Origin: Glebionis coronaria
Lineage: Eukaryota; Streptophyta; Magnoliopsida; Asterales; Asteraceae
Direction of reading: 5' to 3'
DNA length: 64,000 bases
Assembly (NCBI GenBank): GCA_025667525.1
Contig: CM046875.1
Coordinates: forward strand, 121,386,340-121,450,339
Shown piece by piece: positions 12,176-24,062 of this stretch; within the stretch, counting starts at the first letter, position 1, and each line of letters opens with the position of its first letter. The position numbers and the translations under genes were made by a program. The notes beneath the pieces are model-generated. The model worked only from the letters and a program-made list of their open reading frames with translations. It was not told the origin of the DNA and made no database searches.

Positions 12176-12903
12176 CTAAAAACATTATCGTCTCCATTTC
12201 TGCCAATGATACCTGCTAGATCACTTACAGACCCCTCCATGGAATATCCCATTGCTTGCCCTACCCGAATAACGTCTTCAATTATTCCTAAGACCGAGCC
12301 ACCATTCCTCTTAACCTTAGCATTCGTTGCCTTATCTAAATCAATAATCGGAGTAGTATGCGAAGAATTCATAACACTTCCATTAATAGATCCTTCTGGT
12401 TCAACAATGTTCTCCTTTTCCACAGTATCAACATTATCTTCTGCCTTGTCCGGGGCATCTTGTTTATATCCAGGAGGGTGGGATAAGGATGGGCTTGATT
12501 CACGATTCTCTTCAACCTCCTTTTTATTAATCATGCCATACAAACCAAATGGATCCTCCGACTGTGTAACATCCTTGTTATCATTAGAGCTCATAGGTAC
12601 TGCACGAGCTGGAGAAGTATTCTCTTCGAAAATAGTATCAGCCACTGCCTCCTCACTGTCACATTCATTAACCGACTGAAGATCATCATGGGGAGAGACA
12701 TCATGATTAGTCTTAGATGCATGAGAAGACTCCTCATCAGTGGAGTATTCCTTAATATCTAACGCCAAAAAAGAAGGAGACCATGTGAATAACTCCTTAG
12801 CTCGAACCATAAACACCTTGCCTTTAACAATAACTTTAAAAGTTTCCAAAATAGAAATGGGGTGTTTGGTCATAACACATAAACCAAACGCAGCCCTAGG
12901 GAT
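12172..12903 (-). pseudogene. LINE ORF1 (gag-like), 5' truncated
   Basis: An open frame of 233 residues from the ATG at 12873; the same frame stays open upstream to 12903. It starts inside the protein: the segment FGLCVMTKHPISILETFKV followed by KGKVFMVRAKELFTWSPSF is the region that normally follows an N-terminal RRM-like domain in plant LINE ORF1 proteins, which is missing here. The rest is acidic and Ser/Asn rich (ESSHASK, SDLAGIIGRNGDD) without a zinc knuckle. Its TGA stop (12174-12172) overlaps the ORF2 ATG (12175-12173) as ATGA. ORF1 proteins bind the element's own RNA; this copy lacks the RNA-binding part. Confidence 0.8.
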
Positions 12904-13989
<1,086 letters not shown>

Positions 13990-15085
13990 GAGGATGATAA
14001 TCAAGTTGGGAATATCTACCTGCTTGGATGGTGTTAAACCATGTAATGAGTCCAGCTATATTCCGGACATTGACCAACAACATCATCACCAGCATACCCG
14101 AGTGACACAACCACAATCGGAGTATCTAAACGATCCGGATCGGATGTCACTTCCTTTCATCAGAGGTATTAGCCGAAGACTTTGAACTGAACAACACATA
14201 CCGAAGAAAAAAGGTCCATACCTACCTTCTTTTAACCGGAGAACACAACTTACAAACTAACAAGTAACATATTACATATAGATTCCCTTTCACCAGTGAA
14301 TGTTACCCTCCTCTGACAGGACAATACCGGGGGAATCATCGGTCGATACACATTTGACGTTGCAAATTTGAGCATAGGAAGAATGGTACGAAGACGGCGG
14401 GACCTAGAAACACGCTTGCACCGCACCGAGGACATATACTATAAGAATAATTATTTCCAGGGTCTTTTACACGCTTGCAACGCACCAAGGACACAAATTA
14501 TTCCAGTGTGGTGAGATAAACCCCTTATACTGACCGGACCCGAGTACCGGAGAACATATGGTCGGAGTACATGTTCCATTTTTCCATCGAGGAAAGTCTT
14601 ACTGGAGGTATCAAGATATACCCATTGTATCATCACCTATTGGAGGTACCCACTTATACCAGACACATCAAACATACTGGAAGTACCAAACGGACAACAC
14701 ATGCCAGAGGAATGAATCATTCCACACTTACCCTCATGTTACCGGATAACACTTTGGCAGTCCAGAAGAGTAAACTGGACAACACATGCCGGAGGAATGA
14801 ATCGGACGATACGTCGAGATATTATCACCTTTCACCGAAGGACTGAGCCAAATAACACATCCGGAGGAAATGAACCTCAGCCCTTAGTCGGCTCGTACCA
14901 GATATCATAATACAACCCTCTTATACATCCCAGAGCCATATAGCAGGAAGGATACCGAAGAGGTCAAATAGCATATATACTTTAACCAGCGAAGGAGATG
15001 GAACAAACAACATATGTTCACCTCCCATCGAGGGTGCACCAAGCTACTACGTCTGGAGGAACTGAACCGGAGCCATTAGGCGGCT
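13990..15085. repeat. Decayed repeat rich in CCGGAGGAATGAA-like words
   Basis: Short phrases recur at irregular spacing: ACACATGCCGGAGGAATGAA, AACACATCCGGAGGAAATGA and ACACATACCGAAGAA, each close to GGAGGT or ACCGAAGG. The same word family resumes at 20100-20290 on the other side of the Copia element, so the Copia insertion split one older repeat. No coding domain is visible. It may be internal or LTR sequence of an old retroelement, but I could not place it. Confidence 0.55.
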
Positions 15086-15090
15086 TATAT

Positions 15091-15510
15091 TGTTGGATAT
15101 ATGAGACGTTACTCTCACAAAAATATTGCTCACAAAATATCTTTCGACAAAATAATAAAACACTCAAAAGTTTCTTTATTAAAATCATACACTGTATTTA
15201 TTTTTCTTGGAGGGAAGTAGTACATTATAGCTACAATTACATTGTCTCTTTTATAGACCAAGTATGGCCATGTAATAGATGTAAACTATTGAACTCATGC
15301 TAGTCAAAAGACAACTTGCCGCAAAACATTTTTCATGGGATTGTTGACTAGATGTGTAGAAAGGAAAGTTGCTTTTCTATTTGTTGATGAGACATGTTTT
15401 TCATTCTTCCAAAACTATTTGTTTGCCAACTCTTAATAGTAAGGCTTGTCCCTTAACTATTCCTTTCTTTTTCTTTTGGTTTTCTTTGTCGGTAAACACA
15501 TTAGTTTACA
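15091..15510 (-). repeat. Copia 3' LTR
   Basis: Starts TGTTGG and ends TTTACA on the plus strand. It matches 19603-20029 over its whole length with scattered single-base differences and short indels. Confidence 0.95.
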
Positions 15511-17200
15511 TTCTCCCCGTAATGTATTTTGGTTGAACTCCCAATTTTCGTTTGAGCTCCTGAAACTTTTCTCGCGGAAGTACTTTTGTGAAAATACCTA
15601 CTAGTTGATCATTCGTTCCACAAAATTCAAGTTTCACCTCTCCGTCTACAATTGCTTCTCTGATAAAATAATATTTCAAAGCGATATGCTTTGTGCGGCT
15701 ATGATGAACCGGGTTCTTTGCGATTGCGATTGCTGACATGCTGTCACAAAAAAATATTGTAGGCTTCAATTGCTTTTCTCCAATATCTTCAAAAATTCTT
15801 CGTAACCAAATTGCTTGTGATGTGGCTAGAGCTACTGAAATGTACTCTGCCTCTGTGATGATTGTGCTACAGTTTGTTGCTTCTTTGAGCACCAACTAAA
15901 CACACGTGAACCAAGTGAAAAAATATATCCATATGTACTTTTCATGTCATCCGTACATCCTTCCCAGTCACTATCACAAAAACCATGCAAATTTATATTT
16001 GCATTTTTTTCAAACTTGATTCCAAAATCTTTCGTACATTGCAAATATCTTAAAATTCTTTTACCGACTCCCATATGGATCTGACTTGGATTGTGCATGA
16101 ACCTTGAGAGTAAACTTGCGGCAGACATGATGTCGGGCTGTGAGGTATAATAATTTCTCCACGAGACTTCGGTAAAGTGTATCATCTACTTTACTCGAAC
16201 CGTCTTCTTTCATGAGCTTCTCATTAACAACCAAAGGAGTGTCCTCCGGTTTGCATTCCGACATATCGAAAATTTTCAAAATCTTCTCGACATACTTTTC
16301 TTGACAAATAAATACGCCGGCTTCATCTTGATATATTTCCATTTCGAGAAAATGATTTAAAAGTCCTAAATCACCCATCTCGTATTTTTGCATCATTTCA
16401 TTCTTGAAATCTTCGATCATTTTCTTGTTGTTCCATGTGAACACAAGATCATCGACATAGAGCGCTACAATTAAAATATCATTTGTACCTAGATTTATAA
16501 CATACAAGGTCGGCTCGCTCTTGCTTTGATCAAAACCTTTTTCTTTAAAATAACCATCGATTTGGCTATACCACGCTCGTGGTGTTTGCTTGAGCCCGTA
16601 AAGAGCTTTCTTTAACTTGTAAACTTTTTCTTCTTTTCCTTGAACCTCGAATCCTTGAGGTTGATTCACGTAAACTTCTTCTTTGAGTTCACCGTTTAAA
16701 AACATTGACTTGACATCAAGTTGGTAAAGTAACCAAGCTTCCTGACCTGCTAATGAAATGATTGCTCGGACAGTATCCATTTGAGCAACTGGAGCAAATG
16801 TCTCGTCGTAGTCAATTCCAGGCTGTTGTGAGTAGCGTTTGTGATTAGTCTCGCCTTATTTCTTTGAACAGAACTGTCTGCATTGTACTTGACTTTGTAA
16901 ACCCATTTGACACCAATAACGTCTTTGTTTGAAGGCTTGTCTGTGAGCTCCCATGTTTTATTCTTTTCAATAACTTTAATCTCGTCCTCCATCGCTTTCT
17001 TTCATGATTCCTCTCTAATTGCTTCTTCAAAATTTTCTAGTTCTACATGACAAAAATTAGCATTATATGTTTTTGTCAACGAACGAAATTTTCGTGGTGG
17101 TGGACTTTGAGATTCTTCTTTAGCTTCTTCGTTGGGTACTTCTTCATGTGATGGTTGACTTTCATCACTTTCCACATGTGCTTCATCCTTCATATTGTTA
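15506..17200 (-). pseudogene. Copia reverse transcriptase and RNase H
   Basis: The RT begins around 16992 with KNKTWELTDKPSNKDVIGVKWVYKVKYN in pieces. It continues with QLDVKSMFLNGELKEEVYVN and KKALYGLKQTPRAWYSQID, and has the active site LYVDDLVF intact (16780-16061). RNase H follows in a shifted frame: GFCDSDWEGCTDD, AEYISVALATSQAIW, FFCDSMSAIAIAKNP and HIALKYYFIREAI, ending at the stop beside the polypurine tract. Frameshifts lie near 16790 and 16130, with another break near 15890. Upstream, 17193-17002 is the acidic linker between integrase and RT. The enzyme copies the RNA genome to DNA; this copy cannot make a full polyprotein. Confidence 0.92.
15511..15522 (-). other. Polypurine tract of the Copia element
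   Basis: Minus-strand ACGGGGAGAA lies directly against the 3' LTR, the expected primer for plus-strand DNA synthesis. Confidence 0.8.
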
Positions 17201-17339
17201 GTGGGAAAACTTGTTCCTTCCTTTTTTTCTTCTTCCCAATTCCAAGAAGATTTTTTGTCAAAAATAACATCTCGACTAACAATTACATTTTTTGTTTTAA
17301 GCTATACAATCTATATGCTTTTTGACTTGCTACTATAGC

Positions 17340-18112
17340 CTACAAAAATGCACTTTTCACTTGCTCATCTAACTTGTATCTTTTTTGCTTTGGTATTTGA
17401 GAATAGCAAACACACCCAAAAACTTTAAGATGTATTACCGAAGGTTTTCTTCCATTCCACGCTTCAAGTGGAGTCTTGTTATCGAGGGCTTTTGTTGGAC
17501 TTCGGTTCAGCAAGTAAATTGCTGTGTAAACTGCTTCTGCCCAAAATCTTTTTGGTAAACCTTTCTCATGCATCATTGATTTCGCCATTTCTACAACGGT
17601 CTGATTCTTTCTCTCGACTACACCATTTTGTTGAGGTGTATATCGAGTTGTGAGCTGTCTGTGCATGCCTTCATCTTCACAAAACTTGTCAAACTCTTTT
17701 GAGTTGTATTCTTTTCCTTGATCACTTCTTAAAATTTTGATAAAACTCCCCGTTTGTTTTTCAACAAAATTTTTAAAATTTTTGAAAATTTCAAAAACTT
17801 GAGATTTTTCTTTCATGAAATAAACCCACGTCATTCTACTAAAATCATCAATAAATATAATGAAATAGAGATTATTACCATGAGATGGATTCCTCATAGG
17901 ACCAAATAGATCAGTGTGTACTAGCTCGAGGATTTCCTTGGCTCTCCAAGCGACTCCTTTCGGAAATGGTTTCCGATGATGCTTACCAAGCGCACACCCT
18001 TCACAAATTCTTTCAGTCTCGTGAATTTGTGGCAAACCTCCAACCATATTTTTTGGTGGAGTAAATTTAGACTTTGGAAATTAAGATGTCCAAGTCTCAT
18101 GTGCCATAGCAA
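17340..18112 (-). pseudogene. Copia integrase
   Basis: The zinc-binding start has the family signature MLWHMRLGHLNFQSL. A frameshift near 18050 moves the protein to the main frame (18047-17340): the CxxC end ICEGCALGKHHRKPF and the catalytic core with HTDLFGPM, LRSDQGKEYNSKEF and TPQQNGVVERKNQTV, so all three D-D-E residues are present. The core ends with RYKLDEQVKSAFL, where another frame break occurs before the usual YSxKSKAY segment. Confidence 0.93.
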
Positions 18113-18168
18113 AGCTTCATCCGCGGTTTTGGCTTTGAACGCAGTGTGTTGTTCATATCTGAAAGTGA

Positions 18169-19539
18169 TCAGAAAACTTCTGTTCTGCCCATTATTATCT
18201 TCTGCATCAACTCTTTATTTCTTCCTTTATTATAAATATTGCAACCTTTTCCTTCGAAAATAACAGAGTATATGTGCTCTACAAGTTGTCCGACACTAAG
18301 CAAATTTTGCGTATGGTCAAGAACTAGTAAAACATCATTAATATATTTGATACCTGCTTTCGTCTTGACCGGGATCTTTCCTTTTCCCTTCACTTGTACA
18401 ACTGCTCCATTTCCCATTTTTACTTGAGAATTTCCTGCAGTGTTAATATCGACCAAAATAATTTCATTGCTCGTCATATGGTTACTACAACCACTGTCAA
18501 GAAACCACGTGTCACTTCTTTGAACGTTGGCTGAGTGACAAAAGAAAACATATCCGTCTTCTTGTTTTTCTTCTAAAAAATTTGCATGTTGTTGGTTCTT
18601 TTGTCGATAAAATTTTTCTAAATGACCAAATTGATTACAATTAGTGCATTTAAACTTTCCTTTGAACCAAGAATCTTTTTCTTTGTGATTGTCTTTCCTG
18701 CAAATGAAACACTTGAAAAAGTCTCTATCACCAAATGATTTTTTTTTCAAAATTACCTCGATCTTTGGATCCTCCGTAACTTTGTCCGCGTCCACGGCCT
18801 CTAAAATTTATTCCTCCGCGACCACCTCGGGATGAACTCCCTCTTCCAAAATTTGATTGTGGTCTTTTGTCTCCTTGCAAGCTGGATTGGAATGCACTCT
18901 CGATCGCCTTACCGGAGTGACGTGTCATCCGCTGCTCATATGACTTGAGAGAACTTAGCAATTCTTGAATACCCTAAGTTTTTAAATCTTTGGTGTTTTC
19001 AATGACTGTTATGATCGGATCAAATTTTTCAGGAATGCTGATGAGGATTTTCTCAACAACTCGTTTGTCTTCAATTTCGTCACCATAAATTTTCATCTGA
19101 TTAATTAAATCAGTTAATCTCGATGAATAGTCATTTAGTGACTAATTCTCCTTCATCTTTGTATTCTCGTAATCTCGCCTGAGAGTTTGTAGCTTAATAG
19201 CTCTCACTCTCACGTCTCTTCGAAACTCTTGCTTGAGCACCTCCCAAGCTTCTTTGGCCTTTTTTAGATGCATGATTTTTGGAAATATTAACGGCGTGAC
19301 TCCCCGCTAAATCATACTTAAAACGGCTGCATTTCGGCTTCTTTTTTCCTTCAAATTGTTCATTTTTTCTTCGGTTAATTTTCTGTATCATCGGGTTCTT
19401 CAAATGTGTTTTTGACACCATCAAACACATCTAAAGAATCAAACAAAGTCTCCATTTTGACACACCAGTAATCGTAATTTTTGCCATCAAAAATTAGGAC
19501 GACAACATGGCTTAAATCAAAACCTTGTCGTCGTGCCAT
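18169..19539 (-). pseudogene. Copia gag and protease
   Basis: Gag starts at ATG 19539 with a UBN2-like beginning (MARRQGFDL, then GKNYDYWCVKMETLFDSL). It continues in alternating frames with breaks near 19430, 19140 and 18980. A Gly/Arg-rich segment (SSSRGGRGGINFRGRGRG) precedes the zinc knuckle. The knuckle reads CTNCNQFGHLEKF, so the last ligand of the CCHC set is Phe instead of Cys. The protease active site DTWFLDSGCSNHMT follows at about 18500. Gag forms the virus-like particle and protease matures it. Confidence 0.9.
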
Positions 19540-19585
19540 TTATAAAAATGGTAAGAACTCGTTTAACCCAAATGGATTCGAACAA

Positions 19586-19597
19586 GCTCTGATACCA
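19586..19597 (-). other. Primer binding site, tRNA-iMet type
   Basis: Minus-strand TGGTATCAGAGC lies a few bases inside the 5' LTR and is the standard complement of the 3' end of initiator tRNA-Met used by plant Copia elements. Confidence 0.95.
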
Positions 19598-19602
19598 ATT
19601 TA

Positions 19603-20029
19603 TGTTGGATATATGAGACGTTACTCTCACAAAAATATTGCTCACAAAATATCTTTCGACAAAATATTAAAACACTCAAAAGTTTCTTTATTAAAATCTT
19701 TACACTGTATTTATTTTTCTTCGAGGGAAGTAGTACATTATAGCTATAATTACATTGTCTCTTTTATAGACCAAGTATGGCCATGTAATAGATGTAAACT
19801 ATTGAAAACTCATTCTAGTCAAAAGACAACTTGTCGTAAAACATTTTCCATGTGATTGTTGACTAGATAGATGTATAGAAAGCAAAGTTGCTTTTCTATT
19901 TGTTGCTGAGACATGTTTTTCATTCTTTCAAAACTATTCCTTTGTCAACTCTTAATAGTAAGGCTTGTCCTTTAACTATTCCTTTCTTTTTCTTTTGGTT
20001 TTCTTTGTCGGTAAACACATTAGTTTACA
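19603..20029 (-). repeat. Copia 5' LTR
   Basis: The partner of 15091-15510, same termini, 427 bp. For this minus-strand element it is the promoter-bearing LTR. Confidence 0.95.
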
Positions 20030-20034
20030 TATAT

Positions 20035-20830
20035 GACCTTACCTGAGGTCAGAACACAAACTTTTTATACTCCCAAGATCCATGTCGGATGAATGATGCG
20101 TGATAACATATACTCTCCTTCCACCGGAGAGTCACATCGGAGGTATTAATAGGACATCATATACATTCATATCCGAAGGTTCACACCGAAGAACAACTTA
20201 CATACCGGAGAACAACTTACATACCAGAGAAACATTACTCGGACATGCCAGATCAAAAACCGGCTTTGTGCCGAAGGATATACACGAAGTTCATCTTTTT
20301 ACTTCACGAGAAGGGACAACTTGTGTAACTCGACTGTCTTAGACACCCGTGTCAAGTAGGGTGAACAAAGAACGAGAACCGCTATTCTTAGTTGTGTAGA
20401 TTGAATAACGGGTCTCACGGATGGCGTCATTTGTTGAAACATATTTCTGCAGGGTTGACTCGGATGACTGCCGGGGCCTTATGTCGAAGTCACGTGCCCA
20501 GCTGTCAAACAAGAAAGAAACCGTTAGAAGGGCCCAGGCCGAAGCCCGGGGAACCACCCTCCGATGATCAAGTCAGTGCCTCGTATGAAAGGTCTTATAT
20601 GAAAGGTCTTATATACGTATATGTATGGTGTGATATAGAGAGAGAAAGATAGTGTAGTAAGAGAGAGAAAAGAACCTGTCATTTGAGAGAGAGATATGGG
20701 ACTATTTATAGCCAAATCTTTGCATGTTAGTCCCTTATGTATTTATTTGTTAGTCCATCGCCTATTGGCTTTTTACCTTTTGACCCTTCTAGTATTATTC
20801 TTGATATATTTTGTCATATACGTCAACAGG
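20035..20830 (-). other. LTR-like sequence with promoter, host of the Copia insertion
   Basis: The sequence resumes the word family of 13990-15085. It then becomes GC-rich (GGGCCCAGGCCGAAGCCCGG near 20540) before a GA-rich stretch (20630-20695). On the minus strand a clean TATA box (CTATAAATAG, 20711-20702) is followed by a CT-rich leader, as in many plant Gypsy LTRs. A candidate LTR edge TGTTGACG starts at about 20828 on the minus strand. No partner LTR was found, so this may be a solo or broken LTR. Confidence 0.4.
20702..20711 (-). promoter_or_regulatory. TATA box, minus strand, of the LTR-like sequence
   Basis: CTATAAATAG, followed downstream on the minus strand by a CT-rich tract of the kind seen in plant leaders. 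Confidence 0.5.
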
Positions 20831-20929
20831 GGGTGTTCGTATAGAAAACGATGCAAAATGTTATTTCTCCATGGTGGTTTAATGGCTATTTGGAAGATGT
20901 CTTTGCTGCATATGATCTAATTGTTTCTT

Positions 20930-21832
20930 AAGAGAATTACATAAATCGTCCTTGTGGTTTGATGATTCCTACAAGATTCGTCCCTTAGTTTTTTTTCACT
21001 GTTTTCCGTCCCTGTGGTTTCATTTCTCTACATGATTAGTGCATTAAGCACGTTTTTAATTAATTCATTTTCTTAACCCCCTCACGTGACAAAAACGTGA
21101 GGGTACATTTGTCTTTTTCTTTTTGCCGCCCTTTTTACTATCTAAGCCACTTTCCCTCTCATTCACTTGTCCCTATATTATCACCACTTTCTCTGATTTT
21201 TCACCATCATCCATTTATTCCACCATAGCAAACACAAGAATGAATTATCATGTACTCTGTCCTCGTTGTAGGTCTCCTTCCATTGTTAGGACATCATGGA
21301 TTGATACAAATCCTGGGAGGAGATTTTATTGCTGTTCTAAAAGGGTTAGTAATTAGCTACTTTTTTATGCTTAATTGATTATAGAAATTTGTCTATCTTA
21401 TCTTTGTTGTTCTTATTTCTAGGTTAGCTGTGGTTTTATTGACTGGTATGATCCAGAGATGTGTGCAAGAGTTGTGGTGATAATACCTGGCCTACTAAGA
21501 TCTATGAATGAACTCCAAGCTGCAGTTACTGTTGAGGCAAAGAAAGCCAGAAAAATGAAGTTTATTCTACTTGTTAGCTGGATTATGTTTGTTGTTTATT
21601 ACATCATGAATTGATAGTAGTTCCAGGGTTTATTACAAAAAGAAAAAGACAAATGCACCCTCACGTTTTTGTCACGTGAGGGGGGTTAAGAAAATGAATT
21701 AATTAAAAACGTGCTTAATGCACTAATCATGTAGAGAAATGAAACCACAGGGACGGAAAACAGTGAAAAAAAACTAAGGACCGAATCTTGTAGGAATCAT
21801 CAAACCACAGGGACGATTTATGTAATTCTCTC
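20930..21832. mobile_element. Mutator-type element (Pack-MULE-like) with long inverted repeats
   Basis: The element is 903 bp. Its left end AGAGAATTACATAAATCGTC and right end GACGATTTATGTAATTCTCT are inverted repeats that continue for about 190 bp (20930-21125 against 21640-21832). The 9-bp direct repeat TTGTTTCTT flanks it (20921-20929 and 21833-21841). A 9-bp duplication with long inverted repeats is the hallmark of Mutator-like elements. It has no transposase and carries a small intron-containing GRF zinc-finger gene, so it looks like a gene-carrying non-autonomous element. Confidence 0.95.
21240..21614 (+). CDS. GRF-type zinc-finger protein with C-terminal membrane segment
   Basis: I model two exons: 21240-21344 and 21423-21614, joined across a 78-bp intron (GTTAGT donor, TTCTAG acceptor). 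The product is 98 residues without internal stops. Without splicing the frame stops four codons into the intron. Residues 7-10 are CPRC; then WIDTNPGRRFYCC (20-32) and CGFIDWYDPEMC (38-49) complete a GRF zinc finger, which in other proteins binds nucleic acid. A hydrophobic segment (FILLVSWIMFVVYYIM) ends the protein. Small GRF proteins with a membrane tail are common passengers in plant genomes. Function here is unknown. The whole gene lies inside the Mutator-type element. Confidence 0.8.
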
Positions 21833-21865
21833 TTGTTTCTTTGTTAAATAGTGGTATGTATACAA

Positions 21866-21925
21866 GTTTTAACTCTTCCTGGGTCAGCTGGTCCCAAGCC
21901 TGGATAAATAAGAGGAGGGTTGACT
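21866..21925. other. Possible RTE-type LINE relic
   Basis: The phrase GGTCAGCTGGTCCCAAGCCT with GGATAAATAAGAGGAGGGTT resembles a conserved stretch of RTE-clade LINEs, as I remember it. It is short and no coding domain accompanies it. Confidence 0.3.
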
Positions 21926-23393
21926 TAAAACTTGTATATGAAGGGACTTGTATATGAAGGGTAGTCTGAAGGAAACTATTTACCGCTCATTCGCTCTAAA
22001 TGGTATTTGGAATTCACGGTTTTTGCTGATGAGAACTGTGGGCCAGTGATGATTTTGAGTTTTATTGCAGTGTAATCTTTAGTGAGTTTTACAGGTTGTA
22101 ATACAACTGGCAATAAGCTGTACAAATATATACTGTTGGTTGGTTTGGGTCACTTGGGTGGTGATAATTGGGTCCAATTTCGATTATTATTCTAATCGGA
22201 TTGTGTGTCTTTTTTTTTGTTAAACTTTTTGTAGCTTTTATCACTATAATGCAATTTATAATCAGATATTGAGTTGTGATTAAATTAAAGATGGCTACAA
22301 ATAAAGAAAAGATAGTAGTCATGTTGTATAGCAGTCATGTCTTTGTAGTGAAAGTTAAACAGAAACATCAAGAGATGACAAACATAACCGAGTAGCATGG
22401 GGCATACCCTCTTGATTTTCTTATCTATTCGTTTGCTAGTAACGTATAACACATAAGAAAAACCCGTCACTTGATATATTCTGAGGTTTTATGGAATAGT
22501 GACAAAACTTTTGGGTTATATGTGACAGTACCGACCTGATCAACCCATGTTCAACCTGCGGCCTAACCTGCCCATTTTGCCTCTAATCATATAAGTAGAA
22601 TTGAAAGATGTCATCCATGATGACTTACGAAGTTGTTTTCTTTAAGGATGCAAATCATTAACCTTGTGCCCTTTTCTCCACCCACGTTTCACAATACAAA
22701 ATTGTCACCTAAATCAAGTTGGCCAGGATACTTTCTTTTCTGCACCATATCAGATCCTAGATTAATTCAAATTCTTATGCAGATACCATAATATCATATC
22801 ATAGTTGTTGCGATTGGTTCTTGCAAGCAGAATGTGATTAATTTTTGATTTTCAAAATTTTTAATCGAATTATACCAACTGGTTCTTGCAACAGATCCGA
22901 GCTTATGGTTAGCGTCATATTTAGATTTGTTATTTCCTATGCTACAAAGTGCTACTGATCATAGGACCCGTTTAAATATGAGTTCAATGGAACCTGGATA
23001 TAAAGACTTGGTCCATGAACTCAATAAGTTAAAATTTGTGATGAACAATCAGGGCAATTGTTGTCTGTTGAAGATGAGAGGAACATGATGAAAACGTGAT
23101 TTGTTTGAAACCTGGAAACAGTACCGGAGCAAATCATTAGAAAACTAGGTAGCCATTTAAAAAAAACTGAAATATGACGTATGAATTTTCAAGTATTAGT
23201 CTTCAGTCCTGTGATTGTAGATATTGGGCAACATGCCAACACCAATAAGCTGTCATTCGAGTGATAAAGGCACCATTCGAGTGACTAAGCTACCCTGGGC
23301 GTATATATCAGTTTTAGAAAATTTGCACTTGTTCCAAGTTATTTCGATATACAGATCTTTCAACCAAGCTATCGCTTCAATACGGCCACATAT
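21926..23393. other. Non-coding spacer
   Basis: AT-rich, no domain-bearing frame, no repeat pair or RNA gene recognised apart from the direct repeat that begins at 23394. Confidence 0.55.
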
Positions 23394-23480
23394 GGTTTTT
23401 AGTCTATCAGACATCAAAGGGTATTTAATTAATTAGCATGCAGTTGGTACATGGGAATAAAATGAAGGAATGAGTTTCAA
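23394..23480. repeat. Direct repeat copy 1 flanking the F-box fragment
   Basis: About 87 bp nearly identical to 24297-24384 (shared core CAGACATCAAAGGGTATTTA and TACATGGGAATAAAATGAAG). The two copies lie about 900 bp apart in the same orientation. Confidence 0.88.
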
Positions 23481-23738
23481 TATAGGGCACCATGCCATCA
23501 AAGTAAAGTAGTAAACCTACCACCAAACAATCATCTATTTCAGAAAACACACTATCAAACACATACAAGAAGAACCTAGTTACGCTTACACAGTTACACA
23601 AACTGAAACCATCGAAAAGTTACATCAAGACTTCAACTGAGTTGCGCCTTTTGCCTTAACTGCCAAAATACTTTCGAACCAATAAAATGGTGACGTGGGT
23701 TTGGGTGATTGATGCGGTAGTCTATTATAAACCTCGGG

Positions 23739-23942
23739 TCATCGATGACAATGGAAGTCTTTCATCGATGACTCATCGATGAAAGACTTCCATAGTTTGG
23801 AAACTGATGGAAACTGAAAAAGTGATTTGACAGGAAGCTTTTTTATGATTTCTGGTTGAATTTCAAAAGGTATGTAAGCGGACATTGTTAATTTTTGATT
23901 TAAGGTTTTGACTGGGAGACAGAACAAGAAAAAATGAGCCAA
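23739..23942 (-). pseudogene. Truncated F-box gene fragment
   Basis: On the minus strand, from about 23885, the protein reads MSAYIPFEIQPEIIKKLPVK then SLFQFPSVSKLWKSFIDES. This is the N-terminal F-box of a plant F-box protein, the part that binds SKP1 in SCF ubiquitin ligases. After FIDES the family sequence is lost and the frame runs into the mirror copy of its own last codons (SMKDFHCHR), then a stop. The substrate-binding C-terminal domain is absent, so the fragment cannot be a working F-box protein. The preceding 19 residues in the frame are probably not coding. Confidence 0.72.
23751..23793. repeat. Perfect 43-bp palindrome (21-bp arms, 1-base centre)
   Basis: The left arm 23751-23771 (ATGGAAGTCTTTCATCGATG plus A) is exactly complementary to 23773-23793, with a single C between them. 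It lies exactly where the F-box fragment loses homology. Confidence 0.95.
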
Positions 23943-23954
23943 ATGTGTTCACTA

Positions 23955-24062
23955 CTACTGGATTTAACTTGGACCACCGTGGACCTCTGCGGGCTTCACT
24001 ACTCGACTTAAATTGGACCTCGGTGGGCTTCACTGCCGGATTTAACTTGGACCACTGTGGAC
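23955..24062. repeat. Imperfect short tandem repeat
   Basis: Phrases of the type GGATTTAACTTGGACCAC and GTGGGCTTCACT recur about three times with mismatches upstream of the F-box fragment. Confidence 0.5.

Larger units (their letters stand above)
7892..12903 (-). mobile_element. LINE (L1-type non-LTR retrotransposon), decayed
   Basis: Read on the minus strand, the element carries the end of ORF1, then ORF2 with apurinic endonuclease, reverse transcriptase and a zf-RVT-type zinc-binding end, then a poly(A) tail seen as ten T's at 7892-7901. It is 5' truncated: ORF1 homology stops around 12903, where an in-frame TGA appears (12904-12906). A hAT MITE at 9350-9939 splits ORF2. Several stops and frameshifts show the copy is dead. 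I could not define a target-site duplication with confidence. The protein style is that of LINEs abundant in Asteraceae genomes, from memory. Confidence 0.92.
15091..20029 (-). mobile_element. Copia LTR retrotransposon, complete but decayed
   Basis: The element is 4939 bp between two LTRs (15091-15510 and 19603-20029), flanked by the 5-bp direct repeat TATAT (15086-15090 and 20030-20034). On the minus strand the order is 5' LTR, tRNA-iMet type primer site, gag, protease, integrase, reverse transcriptase, RNase H, polypurine tract, 3' LTR. That is the Copia (Ty1) order. All domains are represented, but stops and frameshifts break gag and pol. The clean LTR pair and exact target duplication point to a fairly recent insertion. 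Lineage within Copia is not certain. Confidence 0.96.

Noticed and set aside
12206..12679. 157-codon plus-strand frame
   Set aside because: It is antisense to LINE ORF1, which has recognisable family sequence.
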